This document shows, piece by piece, positions 15,517-28,603 of a stretch of DNA of 64,000 nucleotides (its first letter is position 1; the number at the start of each line of letters is the position of its first letter). Source of the stretch: Ecdyonurus torrentis (Eukaryota; Arthropoda; Insecta; Ephemeroptera; Heptageniidae); the NCBI GenBank assembly GCA_949318235.1, contig OX439131.1, positions 7,649,811 through 7,713,810 on the forward strand, read 5' to 3'. Made by a program: the position numbers and the translations under genes. Under the pieces are notes generated by a model. It saw only the letters and a list, made by a program, of their open reading frames with translations. It did no database searches and was not told where the DNA came from.

Positions 15517-16299
15517 TAAAAGAAAGTCCTTGAAAGTATCGATATTGCTCTTAATTAACGGATATATTTGTGAGCTTTGTCCCCTTTGGTGTTCTTATTT
15601 TTTTTTTTCTTCCTGTTATCAATTAACCGTTAATTTTCAAAGATTGGAGGTCAAAGAAAAAACACTACTGAATGCTCAAGTTTAGAGTTCAAACCAGACT
15701 ATTCGTTGCATGAAATTGCGCTCCAACGCCATGCTTAAACATAGACAAACATCATAGAGAAAGTTACGTGTTTGTATTTTTTTTCTCGCTTGTAAACTGC
15801 TAATTTTAACCTATAAAAACTTATAGATCACGGGTAATAGTTTCTATTTTTTAATTTGCAAAATATAGCATTTGCAGCCCTATGCTGATAAATGTTGTTT
15901 TCCACTCAAGAATAGCGTTGAAGCGCAAGTTTAAATCAATGTGTAAAATAATCTTATAGACTATGTTGAAATAAAAATTGTCACTACAATTTTTTTTCTT
16001 AATTTTGCTGGACAAATGTTGGTCCTGGTGACTATAATATTGGCACTATTTTTATTTGATTATAACACGTAAATCAGTTTTTGTCCCTCAAAAACTTATC
16101 AAAGAATATTTTCACATGATGCTAAAGAATAGAAAACCTCCTTGCATTTTTCGCGCGGCATCTGTGATTGTCTAGTGCGCTCAAACCGAAACAAAAATCT
16201 AAAGTTGCTACAGTTTTATGGTCTAGTGTAAAACTAGATAATATAAAAAATATTTTCTGATATTCTGAACACAGCATTTCTTATACACAATCGGGAAGT

Positions 16300-16465
16300 C
16301 ATGACTTAATTCCCGAGTCACGCTTGATACCCCGAGTATTTTGTCACTCCCTTGCTGGAAGTTATGATGCTTGCCACGTGGATAATACACCATGCCGAGA
16401 GTGTGAGCTTGAGCTCTACGTGCTCACGTCACGCTTCATCTCAGTGACGAGCTCTCAACTGTAGA
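16300..16465. other. G+C-richer non-coding island
   Basis: Contains CCCGAGTCACGC, an E-box CACGTG (16375), two GAGCTC sites and a CTCACGTCACGC segment. No long ORF and no RNA fold was recognised. It could be a regulatory element or an old repeat; composition is the only support. Confidence 0.35.
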
Positions 16466-16994
16466 CACTAAACTTATCATTATACAACAATCTAATAAGA
16501 AAGTCACGTTTTTTTTTTGAAAATTAAATTAAATATAATTATTGGCTAAAATATTTTTCAATTTAATTTTATAAAAAAAATAATATTTTTTTTTAAATAA
16601 TAATAGAAAAAATGAAAAAGAATGAGTTATTATATTTGGTATGATTTCTGTAGATGGTATTATGTATTTTTATGAGTGTCAACACAACAAGAAAAAAATA
16701 GTCTTTTTGGAAGTTAATATTTTAAAATAAAAATTTATCAAAAGAAATATTATGAAAATATAAAGACTGAAAAAAAAGCTATATACATCAAGATTTGTTC
16801 TTTTTTTAATATACATATATATTTTTAATACTGTAGCTTAAAGCAAAATTAATATGTTTGAGAAAATTGTAAGAAAAAGAGAAAAAGAATATTACAAAAA
16901 GTTTTTGTATAACTATTATGCAACCCGAAGCTATTGCTGGATTAAAAAAGGGGAGAAAGTTGCAGTGAGAAGACGAAGGCAAAGACTTTTTTTT

Positions 16995-17011
16995 GGGGGG
17001 GGGGGGGGGGG
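16995..17011 (+). repeat. Poly(G) run of 17
   Basis: An uninterrupted G run followed by AGGGG, in a region where G is rare. It is G-quadruplex competent. Shorter relatives are G12 at 7760-7771, G14 at 9457-9470 and C12-13 at about 18960-18972. Confidence 0.95.
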
Positions 17012-17507
17012 AGGGGTAATGAAGGACGGAAAATTGACTTGATCAGAATGTGTCACTATTTTCAAAAACTTATAGGAGTCACGAGCTGAAATATAAGTGA
17101 GAAAATTTTATCACACTTTAGTGACTTCACAGTAATAATTCAATTAGAAAGATACAATCTCAACAAATTTGTAAGCCTCTAGATCAAGTAAGATTCAAGT
17201 TTTTACAAAGTTTGCCACTACTTCAATATAAATGCCTTCGTTTGTTGATAGTAATTTTGGTCAATTAAAAGTCTTTTGAAAGTGAATTTACGTTCAGTTT
17301 ATATATAAATCAATTACAATTTAATATAATTAAAAAGTTTTAAGTCAGCTATTTTAAATAATTGGTATTAATCATAGCTTCATAATGATTTTTAAAACCT
17401 ATTACATCAAAATGTTTACGTATTAAGAAAGCAATATAGAGTTCCAATATTATTATTAATTTCGTACACAGGAAAGAACAGACTGAAGAATTAACTATAT
17501 GTTGTGT

Positions 17508-17592
17508 CAACTAGCTTTTGTAAAATAGGGCTGTCAAGCCCTCACAACAACTTAATAAAGTTATTAGTTATTATCTTATTATTATTATTATG
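17508..17592 (+). mobile_element. Retroposon-like 3' tail with (ATT)n, family B copy 1
   Basis: The segment TGTAAAATAGGGCTGTCAAG leads to CCCTCACAACAACTTAATAAAG and then an (ATT)n run. The same sequence occurs in reverse at 28356-28422. A polyadenylation-like AATAAAG followed by a short-unit tail suits the 3' end of a SINE or of a CR1/RTE-type LINE. No coding part is visible here. Confidence 0.6.
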
Positions 17593-18655
17593 TTGTACAG
17601 CAAAAATACTTTTCACCACCAAAGAAATAAAACTACGCTGCAAAGTCACTTTATTCTAACACAGAAATGCAGTAGACGCCCAGCAACTAAGCATTGTGTA
17701 ATAGAAGCTAGTTACAGAGTGTATAGCACATCAATTAAGGCATTTCTGCTTTCCATATAAATATGTTCTAATTTCTAATATACAACTTCCTAAAATGAAA
17801 TCAATCTTAAGGTAAATAATAGCTTACAAACTAAAGCTTTTATATATTTATATATGTGTATATGGTTTTATAAAAAAATTGTCACATAAAACATTATTAT
17901 GGGAAAAGTATTAAAAATTTTGCTTTACTCTAATGGCCTAAATAATGTGTTTACTGCAAAGTTTTGCATATAAATTTACATAAAAAAGCTACTTCAAGTG
18001 CGGGTAGCCAACATAAAGTTTGTTTCTTCTTTACGCATAGTTTTAAACTTAACACACACACAGACATACGCACACACAAAAGTTATACTGTAAATACAGG
18101 TCATTATGTATTTATTTATGGATCTTGCGCATTTGCTTAGAAAAAGAAGACAAAAATAAATAATAATAATAAAAAGCTTGAGTGAAATGAAGAAGAAAAT
18201 ACATTGGATAATAAAAATTTAAGTATTCAAATTTTTTTAGAGTTTATTTACATTTTATGAAATAACACTCTAAAATAAAATCATATTTTATGAAAGATTT
18301 CTTTTTTTATTGTGCGGTTTTTAATTAAACTTTAATTTTTTAAGCTTGATAGAATTATAAAATATAGCTCACATTGTATTAAAATTTGAATTATAAATGC
18401 TGATCTAATTTTATTCACGAAATGAAGTGATTGTATAAGGCTAAAATAAGATAGTGCTTTTAATAAAAGCTGTAATGGCAAGAAAATCTAACTTTTTGCT
18501 CAGAGATACTTAAGAAAACCCTGGTAAAAAAAAAATAACTTAACTATAAAAATAATAATAAAAAAATTCCTCTCGATAATTTACGAGAAGGGGCTATTAT
18601 ATTTATTTACATATGTTGTTCTTTAGCCCTTCTGTAGCCGCACAAACTGGAGAGT

Positions 18656-18749
18656 AAACTTGTAAAGTAGGCAACCCGCTTTACAATTTCTATTGTAGAC
18701 CTGAATTTCACAAATTCATGAATTCCAAAAGTTGCCTACTGTACAGTTT
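18656..18749. repeat. Small foldback with TAGGCAAC inverted ends
   Basis: TGTAAAGTAGGCAAC (18661-18675) and GTTGCCTACTGTACA (18731-18745) are inverted repeats with one mismatch; the match continues outward into AAACT. The left arm with its continuation (TAGGCAACCCGCTTTACA) resembles the TAGGCAACCTGCGTTACA end of family C, so this may be a short relative of it. Confidence 0.6.
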
Positions 18750-19559
18750 TTTAATCCCAGCTAGTAAGGAGAAAGGTTGAAGAACATAATTATGTGTACT
18801 GTATGTATGATGGTGGTGAACCTTTGGAATTTTAAGCCTATCATACTAATTTTAATTCTGCCTTCTTAATTACACTTAATTATTATAATAATTTGCAATT
18901 AAAACCCGGTAACACTAGTTTGTTCAATTTCAAAATGTTCTAGTGTTTGACTGTTGATACCCCCCCCCCCCCAATATGACGTGCCAAATTGCTTTAAATA
19001 TGTAAACTATTATGTCAAATTGTTCTTCAAATAAATGTCAATATGTGGTAAATAAGTAATTTAAAATAAAATAATTTAATAAGAGTGTAAAATTTTCAAT
19101 TGTCGGAAATAAATTACTAAATTATATGTTTAACAGAAACAGAAAAAAAAAAACCTAAAAAAAGGGTTAAATTACCTGCATGCTAAATAGTAATTCAACA
19201 TGAAAAGCGTATTATTTAACTTTTTATTTATACATTTTCTACTCTTTACAATACTTACACTATACAATTTATAATAATGTATCTTGAGAATGTATTTTTA
19301 ATATTATTAAAACAATTTCTCAAATTGTAACAGCTTGTATTTATATAAATATTCTTATTTTGTTGCATGTAATATTATAATACGTAGTTTTGTATTCCGG
19401 AGTCGACATTACTACTTCTTTTTACTACTATATATGTTTTCTCGTGCGGTCACGAAACAAACGTGCAGTATCAAACAATCAACCTTATGACAGCGACATA
19501 AGCCTTCCTGCAATAACCGCACGAAACTCTCCGTATACAATTTTGTTTTCTGTTGTTTC

Positions 19560-19706
<147 letters not shown>

Positions 19707-20092
19707 TTTTCTATTTCTATATCGATACCACACATATTGCAAATAATCGGAGTTTCTATCCTCTGTTAACTTCCATGCGGGCACAGCAAAATTATATCAT
19801 ATGTTGCATGATTGTATATCTATGGTTATAACATTTTCATTGGTATTTTATCTCCCGTATATCATAGAAAACAATAATTAAATTGTGAAATCATTCAAAT
19901 TTAATTAAATTTGTATGCATTCCATAAAAAAAATAGAAAGAAACCTATTGTGTGTGTGTGTGTGTTTAACAATTTACAGTATTTTAGAAATATAATAAAG
20001 CTCCCAAAGTACACAATAGTTAACGTTAAAATCTGTATACTATTTTTATACTACATATTATGTATATCAAGTACTGCGGTTGCATATAAGTA

Positions 20093-20128
20093 TATATATA
20101 GTATAGTATACATACTATACTATATATA
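20093..20128. repeat. 17-bp-arm hairpin
   Basis: TATATATAGTATAGTAT and its exact reverse complement are separated by AC. It is A+T rich and may have grown out of TA/TAG slippage. Confidence 0.85.
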
Positions 20129-20309
20129 ATTTTATAATGGATAGTCCATCAAAAACAGTAAAGTAAAAATAATAATGTTCGTAACTATTTATATGTTGTT
20201 TTTTTCTTCTCAATATCATAGTAATACTAGTAACAAATATATATTTTTATAAATTAATCGTAAAATTTAAACTTTTCTACACTTTCTAAGCTTTCTATAT
20301 ATAATCAGA

Positions 20310-20378
20310 GGACCACTTCAGTGGGTTTTGTACCTTTTGTGGCCTCAATAAAAATTATTATCTATCTATCTATCTATA
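20310..20378 (+). mobile_element. Retroposon-like 3' tail with (TATC)n
   Basis: GACCACTTCAGTGGGTTTTG, then GTACCTTTTGTGGCCTCAATAAA, then an A+T stretch and about five TATC units. CCACT and AGTGG form a small hairpin. An AATAAA followed by a short tandem tail is the architecture of a non-LTR retroposon 3' end. Only one copy is in this window. Confidence 0.45.
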
Positions 20379-22082
20379 ATCAAGTTTTAATAAAAATCAA
20401 AGTATTAAATTAAAACATCAAATATATACAATTTCCTAGAGTTGAAACTACATTGTTATTTATAAAAACAATATAAATATTACTTTTTATGTCACTGCGG
20501 TAATATTGAATTGAAAATTTAATTTAATAAAATGTTACTGCTTCATATATACGGCATAGTAGGTGATTGTTCATTGAAAAATAAAGTTTTTGTTTTCTTC
20601 TTGTTTTGTATGATACTTCATCATAATATTATACTGAATTAACTGCAAATCCACCGCAGCGACATAACTGCATTAACATGTCAACATCAAAACTAAACAA
20701 CTTTTTTTTTATATACAGTATGTTTTTAAAATATTATCAAAGTATTTAATCATTTATATTTTAATAATATTAAAATTTTAATAATATGCCATAGAAAAAT
20801 ACTTTATCAATAAATTATATAAATATAAAAATATGGTTTAAGTCTGTAATATTTCTTTTTAATAAATAATTTATGCTTATTATTTTAATATTTTATATCA
20901 TTTTTCATCAAGGGATTAATTATAAAATTACAATCTTTTATACATAGAAAATATTGTTCTATGTAGAACTAAAAAAAATGCAATTTAAATCCTGTATTGA
21001 TTTTTTAAAATTAATGTTTATGTTTATGAAGTGTTGTGTATAATACAAAAATGTATGGTTTTATTAGATATAAAATATAATTATAAATAATTAAGTTTCA
21101 TATTTTATGATAAAATTAATAAATCTGAGTGACTGTCATTATGGAAATTTTATGTATTTATGAAGGAAAAAGATTTATAATCTATCTTTGCTTGTATATA
21201 CATATAAGTCACTTGCAACTTCCCAATACATGAGAAGAATTACCATTCAAGTAATACGGCTTCAATCTTTTGAAAAAAAAAGCTATTTGAAAGTAATAAA
21301 GCCTGATTTTTTTCTTATCGCACATATATAAAGAAAACTTTGTGGTTATATTTTAACAACAGACATAAAATTATATTATCATGATTTAATCTTACGCAGT
21401 AATTGGAGCTTTTATAGTAACACACACTCAAAATAGTAATGATTTTAAATCAGTAAGTACAGGTTTACTTTCAAAGATTGAAATCAATATTTTGTACGTT
21501 ACACGAACCTGTCAAAGCAGTTGAAAATATTCATGTAGAGATATTTTTAATTTCTCTCTTTTGAAAACAGGATATTACAAAAGTTTTTTTTATCTTAAAA
21601 ATGAACTAAAAAAGAAAAATAAAAAGTCATGATATTTAAGAATTTTCATTAGACAAAGCTTTTAAGAAGCATTTTGTTATAACTTCCGGTATAAATTAAT
21701 GAATTATTGATTAATTTTGTAATATATGAAAATGTTTCACGCTTTTGTTCACGTAACTTTATTTCTAACATTATTAATAATAAGTTTTAACAAAATACAA
21801 ACACTAATTACACCAATAAAGCTTTTTTTTATTATTCTTTCTTCTATAATTTAAGTCTGCAAGCGTTTTAATTTTAATCTACATATTTAATTAACTATTT
21901 TTTTTAAAGTAAAAAATTTTTATTTTCAAACTTAAATTTTATGGTATATATTAAAATATTTTCCAGAGAACTTCGTGTATAGTAATTATATTAAAATGAG
22001 ATGTACCTTCTATGAATGTTTAGCATAATGCTTCATGCAGATCCCGGGAAAAAAGACTATCAGTAGTCAAATTAAATTAAAA

Positions 22083-22089
<7 letters not shown>

Positions 22090-22167
<78 letters not shown>
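22090..22167. repeat. (TA)n microsatellite
   Basis: About 78 bp of TA. Confidence 0.97.
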
Positions 22168-22172
<5 letters not shown>

Positions 22173-25100
22173 AGTAATATTTAATATAAATAGCAAGGTA
22201 TTTTTTATTATTATTATTATTATTTTTTGAAAACTTTGTATACTCATTTTTGCAAATTATCTTAGTAATTACGTGTCTTTACTTGTAACAACGTAAATGA
22301 CATCATGGGTGTTAAAACTATTGTGAAATAAACAAAAATATTCGACAAAGTTGGCCGTTGTAAACCTATATCATTTCCATTCTTGTAACGAACCTTTTTT
22401 TTTATCGCTTAGTGACTACAATACTACAATATTAAAATACAAATATAAGGTTTTGAAACCTTAGTTTTGGCGTTTAGACTTCTTAGATAGAAGAAAAAAC
22501 TACAAAAAATAATTAGTTTTGCGTAAAATCGTTGTTCCGCCTTTGTAAAGAATTATGTTCCAAAATTGAAAACTTAGGGCTTTCAGAGTCAAAGTTTTAC
22601 TACGTCTTGCAAGATTTTTAAAGTTTATTGTTTGCATCAAAAAACTATAAAGCACAATTTTTTTTCAGCATTAAATTCACGTTTAGCAAGTTTTTTTTTC
22701 CCACCCATTAGTCTATATTTCAAATTTTATGTTAGCTTGGGCCAAATTAAATAAGATAAAAATCAAAGTAATTGTTTGAAAAACTTTAATGGAGAAAGTC
22801 ATAAACTTTAAATATTTAAATTACAGTTTAACGCAAGAAATGAAAAATAACTTTCATAATATAAAACATCATATTTATTTTTAATTAATATTTAAATTAA
22901 AGAACAACATTTCTTCTTTAAATATTACATATACATTTTGTTTGCATTATTGTCTTTCTTAATACATCTTCTTTTGTTCTCCTTTTTACTCCCTATTACT
23001 GTGTGAGACGAAGCTTTTAGAAGTAAGTTTTTTCACGCGTTAATAGCCACAGTTGCTGAAAGATGTACACACACACACCTTTGTCACATATTAAGCATGG
23101 AGAGATGGAGTAGTAGAAGAGCGTATACGTATATCCTCTTGCATTATTTAGCAATTTGTGAGGGCAAAGAGCCAGCCGAGAGAGGAGAAATGGGAGCCAC
23201 GAAGCATACAAAACACGACACATCTTATACAATAACACACAAAAACTTTGACGAAAATTTAATTATATAAAAACTTTTTTTTTTCTTTTTTACCTTCAGG
23301 ATATTGGAATTTTTTATGTTTGAAAAAAAAAGTTATACAAATTCCATTTTGTTGCGTTTTTATGTTCCTCTTTGTATAAATATGTCATTAAATCTCAATT
23401 TAACACAACAATTTTCTTTCATTAATTCTATCTTGTAAGAAATAAAAAATAATATATTATGTTTTAATGCTTTTTTTTTTTCAAGTTGAAAGTTAAAATA
23501 TTTTATTGTTGTTTTTTGTTGTAATTTCTTGTTACATCGAAAAAAAAAAATAAATAAAAAATCACTACAGCAAACAAGTTTGCAATATGAAATTCCCCTA
23601 AAGCTATTTGTGTATTTGAAAATATGCGAATATAAAAACAGAAAAAGTTCCAAAATTTTGTTTGTAATGTATGCAAAAAAATAACAAACATTGATGCTTT
23701 TTAAATAAGAAAAATATTGGAAAACTCAGTAACAAAATATAATTTTTTATAACATTCTATTTATACAGAATTTTAGAATTTGACTTAAAACGAATGAATT
23801 TTAATGACTGAAAGCATCTATAGCCATATAGAAAAGCACATATTTTAAACATCATTATTTTAAATCAATTACAAATCCTCAATTTGAAATAAAAAAAGTT
23901 AAAAAGCTTTTTAAGTATTCTTTTACTCTGTAATAATTTTAAAATATTATACATGAGTATAAAACTAAACTTTCCTCCCACCAAAGTTTACCTTTTGATA
24001 ATTCCTACAGTTTTAGCCATATATTTATGTAGATTAATCTTTAGTTATGAAGGAACATAATATTTTACTTGTATTTTTGATATAAATACGCTAGATGGAG
24101 GGGATTATTCAGTAACAATGATGATTTATTGAGCATATCCGCATCACCCTCTAGCCTTGTTTTTATTTACAATTTTACATTACATTCACAGGGATAGGAA
24201 AAAATATATTAGGTAATAATAATTTTGAGTATAAAAACACATCAAAGCAGCTCTTTTTGAACCTATACGCGTAGTGAAAATAATAATAATCATAATAAAA
24301 CTTCAAACGTTAATACGCGAATGCGAGTTCTCTAAAATATTTTTATAATAGCGTTAAGGGAATTTTTTTAAAGGACTAAAAATTTTATACTTTTCAACTT
24401 ATTAAATCACTTATAAGCTTAAATTTTTCAACTTTCCACAACAAAGATGACAAAAAGATTAAAATTTCTACCTTAGCAGTACAATATATTATATATATTT
24501 TTATCATTATTTATAAAGTATTTTATGCTACATTATGTTTGCCAGTTTTTTTTTTTTTAGTATTTATATAATAATCTCTCTCTCTCTTCTATATAATATA
24601 TTATAATAATATATTATAATGTATCATATGAAGCTCACAAAAATACAAAATACTTTCAAATAAGGCGTAAAGTAAAAATAATGCCAACATTTTTTGATGA
24701 TTAAGGACCTTAAAATAGGTCTGAAATTTAAAAAATAATCAATACAAAGTTGCATTAATTAATTATTGGCTCAAAAAAGGATTATTATGAAAGAAAAAAA
24801 AACTAAATTTTCCGCCCTTTGATTTTTATTACAAAGAAATACTATAGTGACGGAAAGATTGATAAACATGCAATTCTATTATGTAAGCTCATGCAATACA
24901 ATTTACATCTTTGATTTAAACTTTCCTGGTGATTGAACTTAATTGATCGCAGAAAAATCTTTTGAAATTTACATTTAATGCATTTAAATAGTTAAAAAAT
25001 AGAAATACTTGTATAATAAAGTAAAATAAATAAGTAAGAAAATAATAAATAATGTTTGTGACAGATTATATAACTATACAAATTTAATATAATATACAAT

Positions 25101-25356
25101 TCTTAAATAACGTTTTATAATTTTTAAACCTCTGTTATGATTTAATTATTTTTTAACATAATCACGAATCTTGAAAAAACAAACAAAAAGTATCTTAAAC
25201 GACGAGTAATTTAAAAAATATCACAAACTATTTATGTCTATAGTTTAATTTTAATTTAATTATATCTTATCGTGAAACAAAGAATACAATTTTTGATAAT
25301 TTTTATGCCCTAATAAATTTTGTATATACTTATAAAAATCCATAACAATTTTGAGA

Positions 25357-25420
25357 CTATTCACTATTACTATTTACTATTACTATTCGCTATCACAATT
25401 TACTATTATACTATTCACTA
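25357..25420. repeat. Degenerate (ACTATT)n minisatellite
   Basis: Repeated ACTATT and related heptamers (ACTATTC, ACTATTT, GCTATCA) with small substitutions, directly upstream of a long A-run. Confidence 0.7.
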
Positions 25421-25434
25421 ATAAAGAAATTTTA

Positions 25435-25463
25435 CAAAAAAAAAAAAAAAAAAAAAAAAAAAA
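25435..25463. repeat. Poly(A) run, about 28 bases
   Basis: Long A homopolymer. It could be a retroposon tail, but no body was recognised upstream. Confidence 0.9.
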
Positions 25464-26015
25464 TGCTGCAGAAAATAATGTATCTGAATTGATTTTATTT
25501 TTCAACATCAAACATTGACAAAGTCAATGTCAAAGATAAGCTTGTTATACTATATAATGTGAAAGGTACTAAAGGTAAACGTACTGTACAGTACTCTTAG
25601 GCGAGTTAGCAAAGAATTATCTTCCCTTTGTACATAAATTGAAAGGTTCAAAGAAACAATTTTTACCACAGAAAAATTACACATAAAAGTATGAGTAAAT
25701 AAATGTATATTTTAATATAAAGTTACAAACATACAAAAAGAGAGAGAAAAAGAAGAAAAAATATTTAAACACATTTTAATGCTATCAGATTTCAATAAAA
25801 ATTCTTATCCTTTTAAAATGTTCTTTTTTATAATATATAATATGTTTTTATTACGATTTAAAAAAATAAAAAATAAACAACTTAAATAATTTATTGAGGT
25901 TAAATTAAACTGTATGTAATATATCATTCTGTATTTTAATTTAAAAAGACGTGGCTAACTTGTTAGTTGTATAAATGTTTCGTTTTTAATGCATGTTTTT
26001 ATGTGATGCTACAAA

Positions 26016-26020
<5 letters not shown>

Positions 26021-26113
<93 letters not shown>
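26021..26113. repeat. (TA)n microsatellite with one break
   Basis: About 93 bp of TA with a single AATAT interruption near 26082. Confidence 0.97.
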
Positions 26114-26114
<1 letters not shown>

Positions 26115-26238
26115 TATGAATAGATGCACATACAAAATCCATTTTGCTTAAGTTGCATTTAGCAATAAATAATTTATTTATCATTTAATTTTATAAGTTT
26201 TCAAAAGAGTAATTTTATACTCCACAGATTGGTAGTAG

Positions 26239-26239
<1 letters not shown>

Positions 26240-26307
<68 letters not shown>
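26240..26307. repeat. (TA)n microsatellite
   Basis: About 68 bp of TA, immediately upstream of direct repeat D copy 1. Confidence 0.97.
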
Positions 26308-26311
<4 letters not shown>

Positions 26312-26313
<2 letters not shown>

Positions 26314-26366
26314 TAGGCTAGTATTTAAAAATTATTCAACTTGCAGAAAATTTTCAACAAAAATTA
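26312..26366. repeat. Direct repeat D, copy 1
   Basis: TAGGCTAGTATTTAAAAATT, then ATTCAACTTGCAGAAAATTTTC, then AACAAAAATTA. It recurs in the same orientation at 27389-27441 with a few substitutions. The two copies bracket MITE copy 1. Copy 1 lies at the end of a TA array. Confidence 0.7.
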
Positions 26367-26497
26367 TATGTTATTTATATTAAAAGAGGGTCGAGATAAA
26401 TTAATGCATTGCACATAATAATAGTAATAATAAATATAGTTTTCATTTAAGGCTCCAAAAGTTTTTACACCTCCACAGAAGACATGGTATTTCTTAA

Positions 26498-26832
26498 AGG
26501 AATAGACCGGAGAAAAATATAAGCATTTATATCACAAAACACTTGATGGGATTTACATAAATAAAATTAGTTTGTCTCAAAGCCCAACAGTAGCCCCGTA
26601 GCAGAGATTAGAAAATTCGATTTATGCAACCCGCATAACATTTTTATACTAATTTTTGCATGTTTCTGACGTCATAAACATGAATTTTCACGCAAATTGC
26701 ATACTTTACAGTTTTTTCACGCTCTCTCGTGGGGTTACATTAACATTCTGGTAAAAATTGTCATCAGTTGTGAAGATCCCATTTCGTGTTTATTCATTTA
26801 CAAGCACATGTTGTTTTTTGCGGTCTATGGCT
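26498..26832 (+). mobile_element. TTAA-flanked MITE, copy 1
   Basis: A 335-bp element bounded by TTAA on both sides (26494-26497 and 26833-26836). Imperfect terminal inverted repeats begin AGGAATAGACC on the left and, read inward, AGCCATAGACC on the right. It has no coding capacity and closely matches 33409-33743 and 59250-59581. TTAA target duplications are typical of piggyBac and Kolobok DNA transposons; the superfamily is not resolved here. Confidence 0.85.
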
Positions 26833-27388
26833 TTAATTGAAAACGTCTTCTTCACATCGAGACGTATTTCATAGGTATGTACGTCAAAGTGGCATCTACA
26901 TATTATAACCTTTAAACTACAGATGGAACATATTATCAAGTGCAAATGGGTAATCTTTACACACAAAAGTATAAAATAAAAATGAAATTTACTTTGTTTT
27001 ATATTTTCTATACGTAAGACACAATAAATAAAATAGTAATTGCGGAATATTATATAAAAAAATCTCCTCCGTGCAATAAAGAAAGATGCTCAAAATAATA
27101 ATTATGTACTTATTTTTTATCTATGAATTTGCATAAAAAGTTTTTGGAAAAAAAAAATGCAAATTTTTTGTTTTTTGAGTGTCAAATTAAAGATAATAGT
27201 GAAATTCCATCTTTGTTGTGAGATAAGAATATGTTCTCCAAATTATCATAAATTAAGCTGATGTAAACAAGAAAGTTTCTCTCTAACTTACAAAACACGA
27301 AACATGTAAATTGAGCTCTACTTTAAAAATCTAATTTCCAGTTTGTAATATTACTTCCATTTCTCTCTCTTTTTCTCCATTTCTAAAG

Positions 27389-27441
27389 TAGGCTAATATT
27401 TAAAAATTATTCGACTTGCAAAAATTTTCAACAAAAATTAA
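27389..27441. repeat. Direct repeat D, copy 2
   Basis: Second copy of the approximately 53-bp repeat, about 1.08 kb downstream of the first and in the same orientation. No other similarity between the flanks was noticed. Confidence 0.7.
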
Positions 27442-28355
27442 TGTAAATGAAAAGCCTCTTCATAAAAAAACTTTTACCATCGTCTTTTAGGATATATATA
27501 TACAGTATATATAAATGTATATATATATATTTTTAAATAAAACAAAGTCATTGTATAAATTTGAAAAAATTAAAGAATAATTACTTTTTTTTAAAAAAAA
27601 AGGGATGTATATATGTGTGTTTTATAATTATAATAAAAAAGAATTAAATGTAAAACGAAAAGCTTTTTTAATTTTTTATTAATAAATTTGAAAGTACTCA
27701 TGATTGTGTTTTCGTTGTATCAGTGATCTTGTGTATGCCATATCAAGAGGATCTGTGCTTCGTCACGACGTCAGTAGCATGATATACTTATTTTAAGTTT
27801 TTGCTTCTCTTACAAGCTATTGATCAATACATACAAGTAACACACACACATACATACATACATTATACACACCCGAATCTTAAGGTGGATTCTTCCAAAA
27901 AATTTCAGCTGCCTACAAATTATATAACATGTAACGCAATGTAATATTATATCTATATTACAAGTTTTAAGCATCTTATTAATAAGTCATTTCATTAATT
28001 AGTGATAATTTTGGTATAAATGTTTATTTCTTATATACATTATTATTTTTTATTTATTTATTATTTTTTTTTGTATATTTAAAGTAAATTTCTATTAGTA
28101 GAAGTTGAATTTGATCTTGAATTTTGTTAAAACCTGAATTTTAAATACTTCAGCTCTATTTGAGATTTTTTCCCGTTTAAACGTGTACAGTATAATAATA
28201 TACTTCGTGCGTATACATAGAAATAAAAGTAAAAAAAAAGAATAATAATAATAAATTTTCATAAAAATTTTAAAAATGCAATTATCTAAATTTTTGAAGA
28301 AAGATTTGACGCTTGTTATAAATGAATAATATTTACTATACTTTTAATATAAGAA

Positions 28356-28422
28356 GTAATAATAATAATAAACTTTATTAAGGCGTTGTGAGGGCTCGAC
28401 AGCCCTATTTTACAAAACCTTG
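28356..28422 (-). mobile_element. Retroposon-like 3' tail with (ATT)n, family B copy 2
   Basis: Inverted counterpart of 17508-17592. It reads (AAT)n, then ACTTTATTAAGG, then GTTGTGAGGGCTCGACAGCC and CTATTTTACAAAA. GGGCT and AGCCC can form a short hairpin. Independent copies sharing both the core and the adjoining trinucleotide tail support a dispersed retroposon end. Confidence 0.6.
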
Positions 28423-28603
28423 ACCAGATATTTAATTTATACAGAGGCTTATTGACAAACGATAATATAATTTTTAAACGCTATATTATTACAACAACAA
28501 CAAAAATCAGCACAGTTACACCACACAATAAATTGAACTTACATATATATTTTGCAACTATTATCGTTAATAATAAATATTAGTAAGAATAGTCTTGGAT
28601 GAC

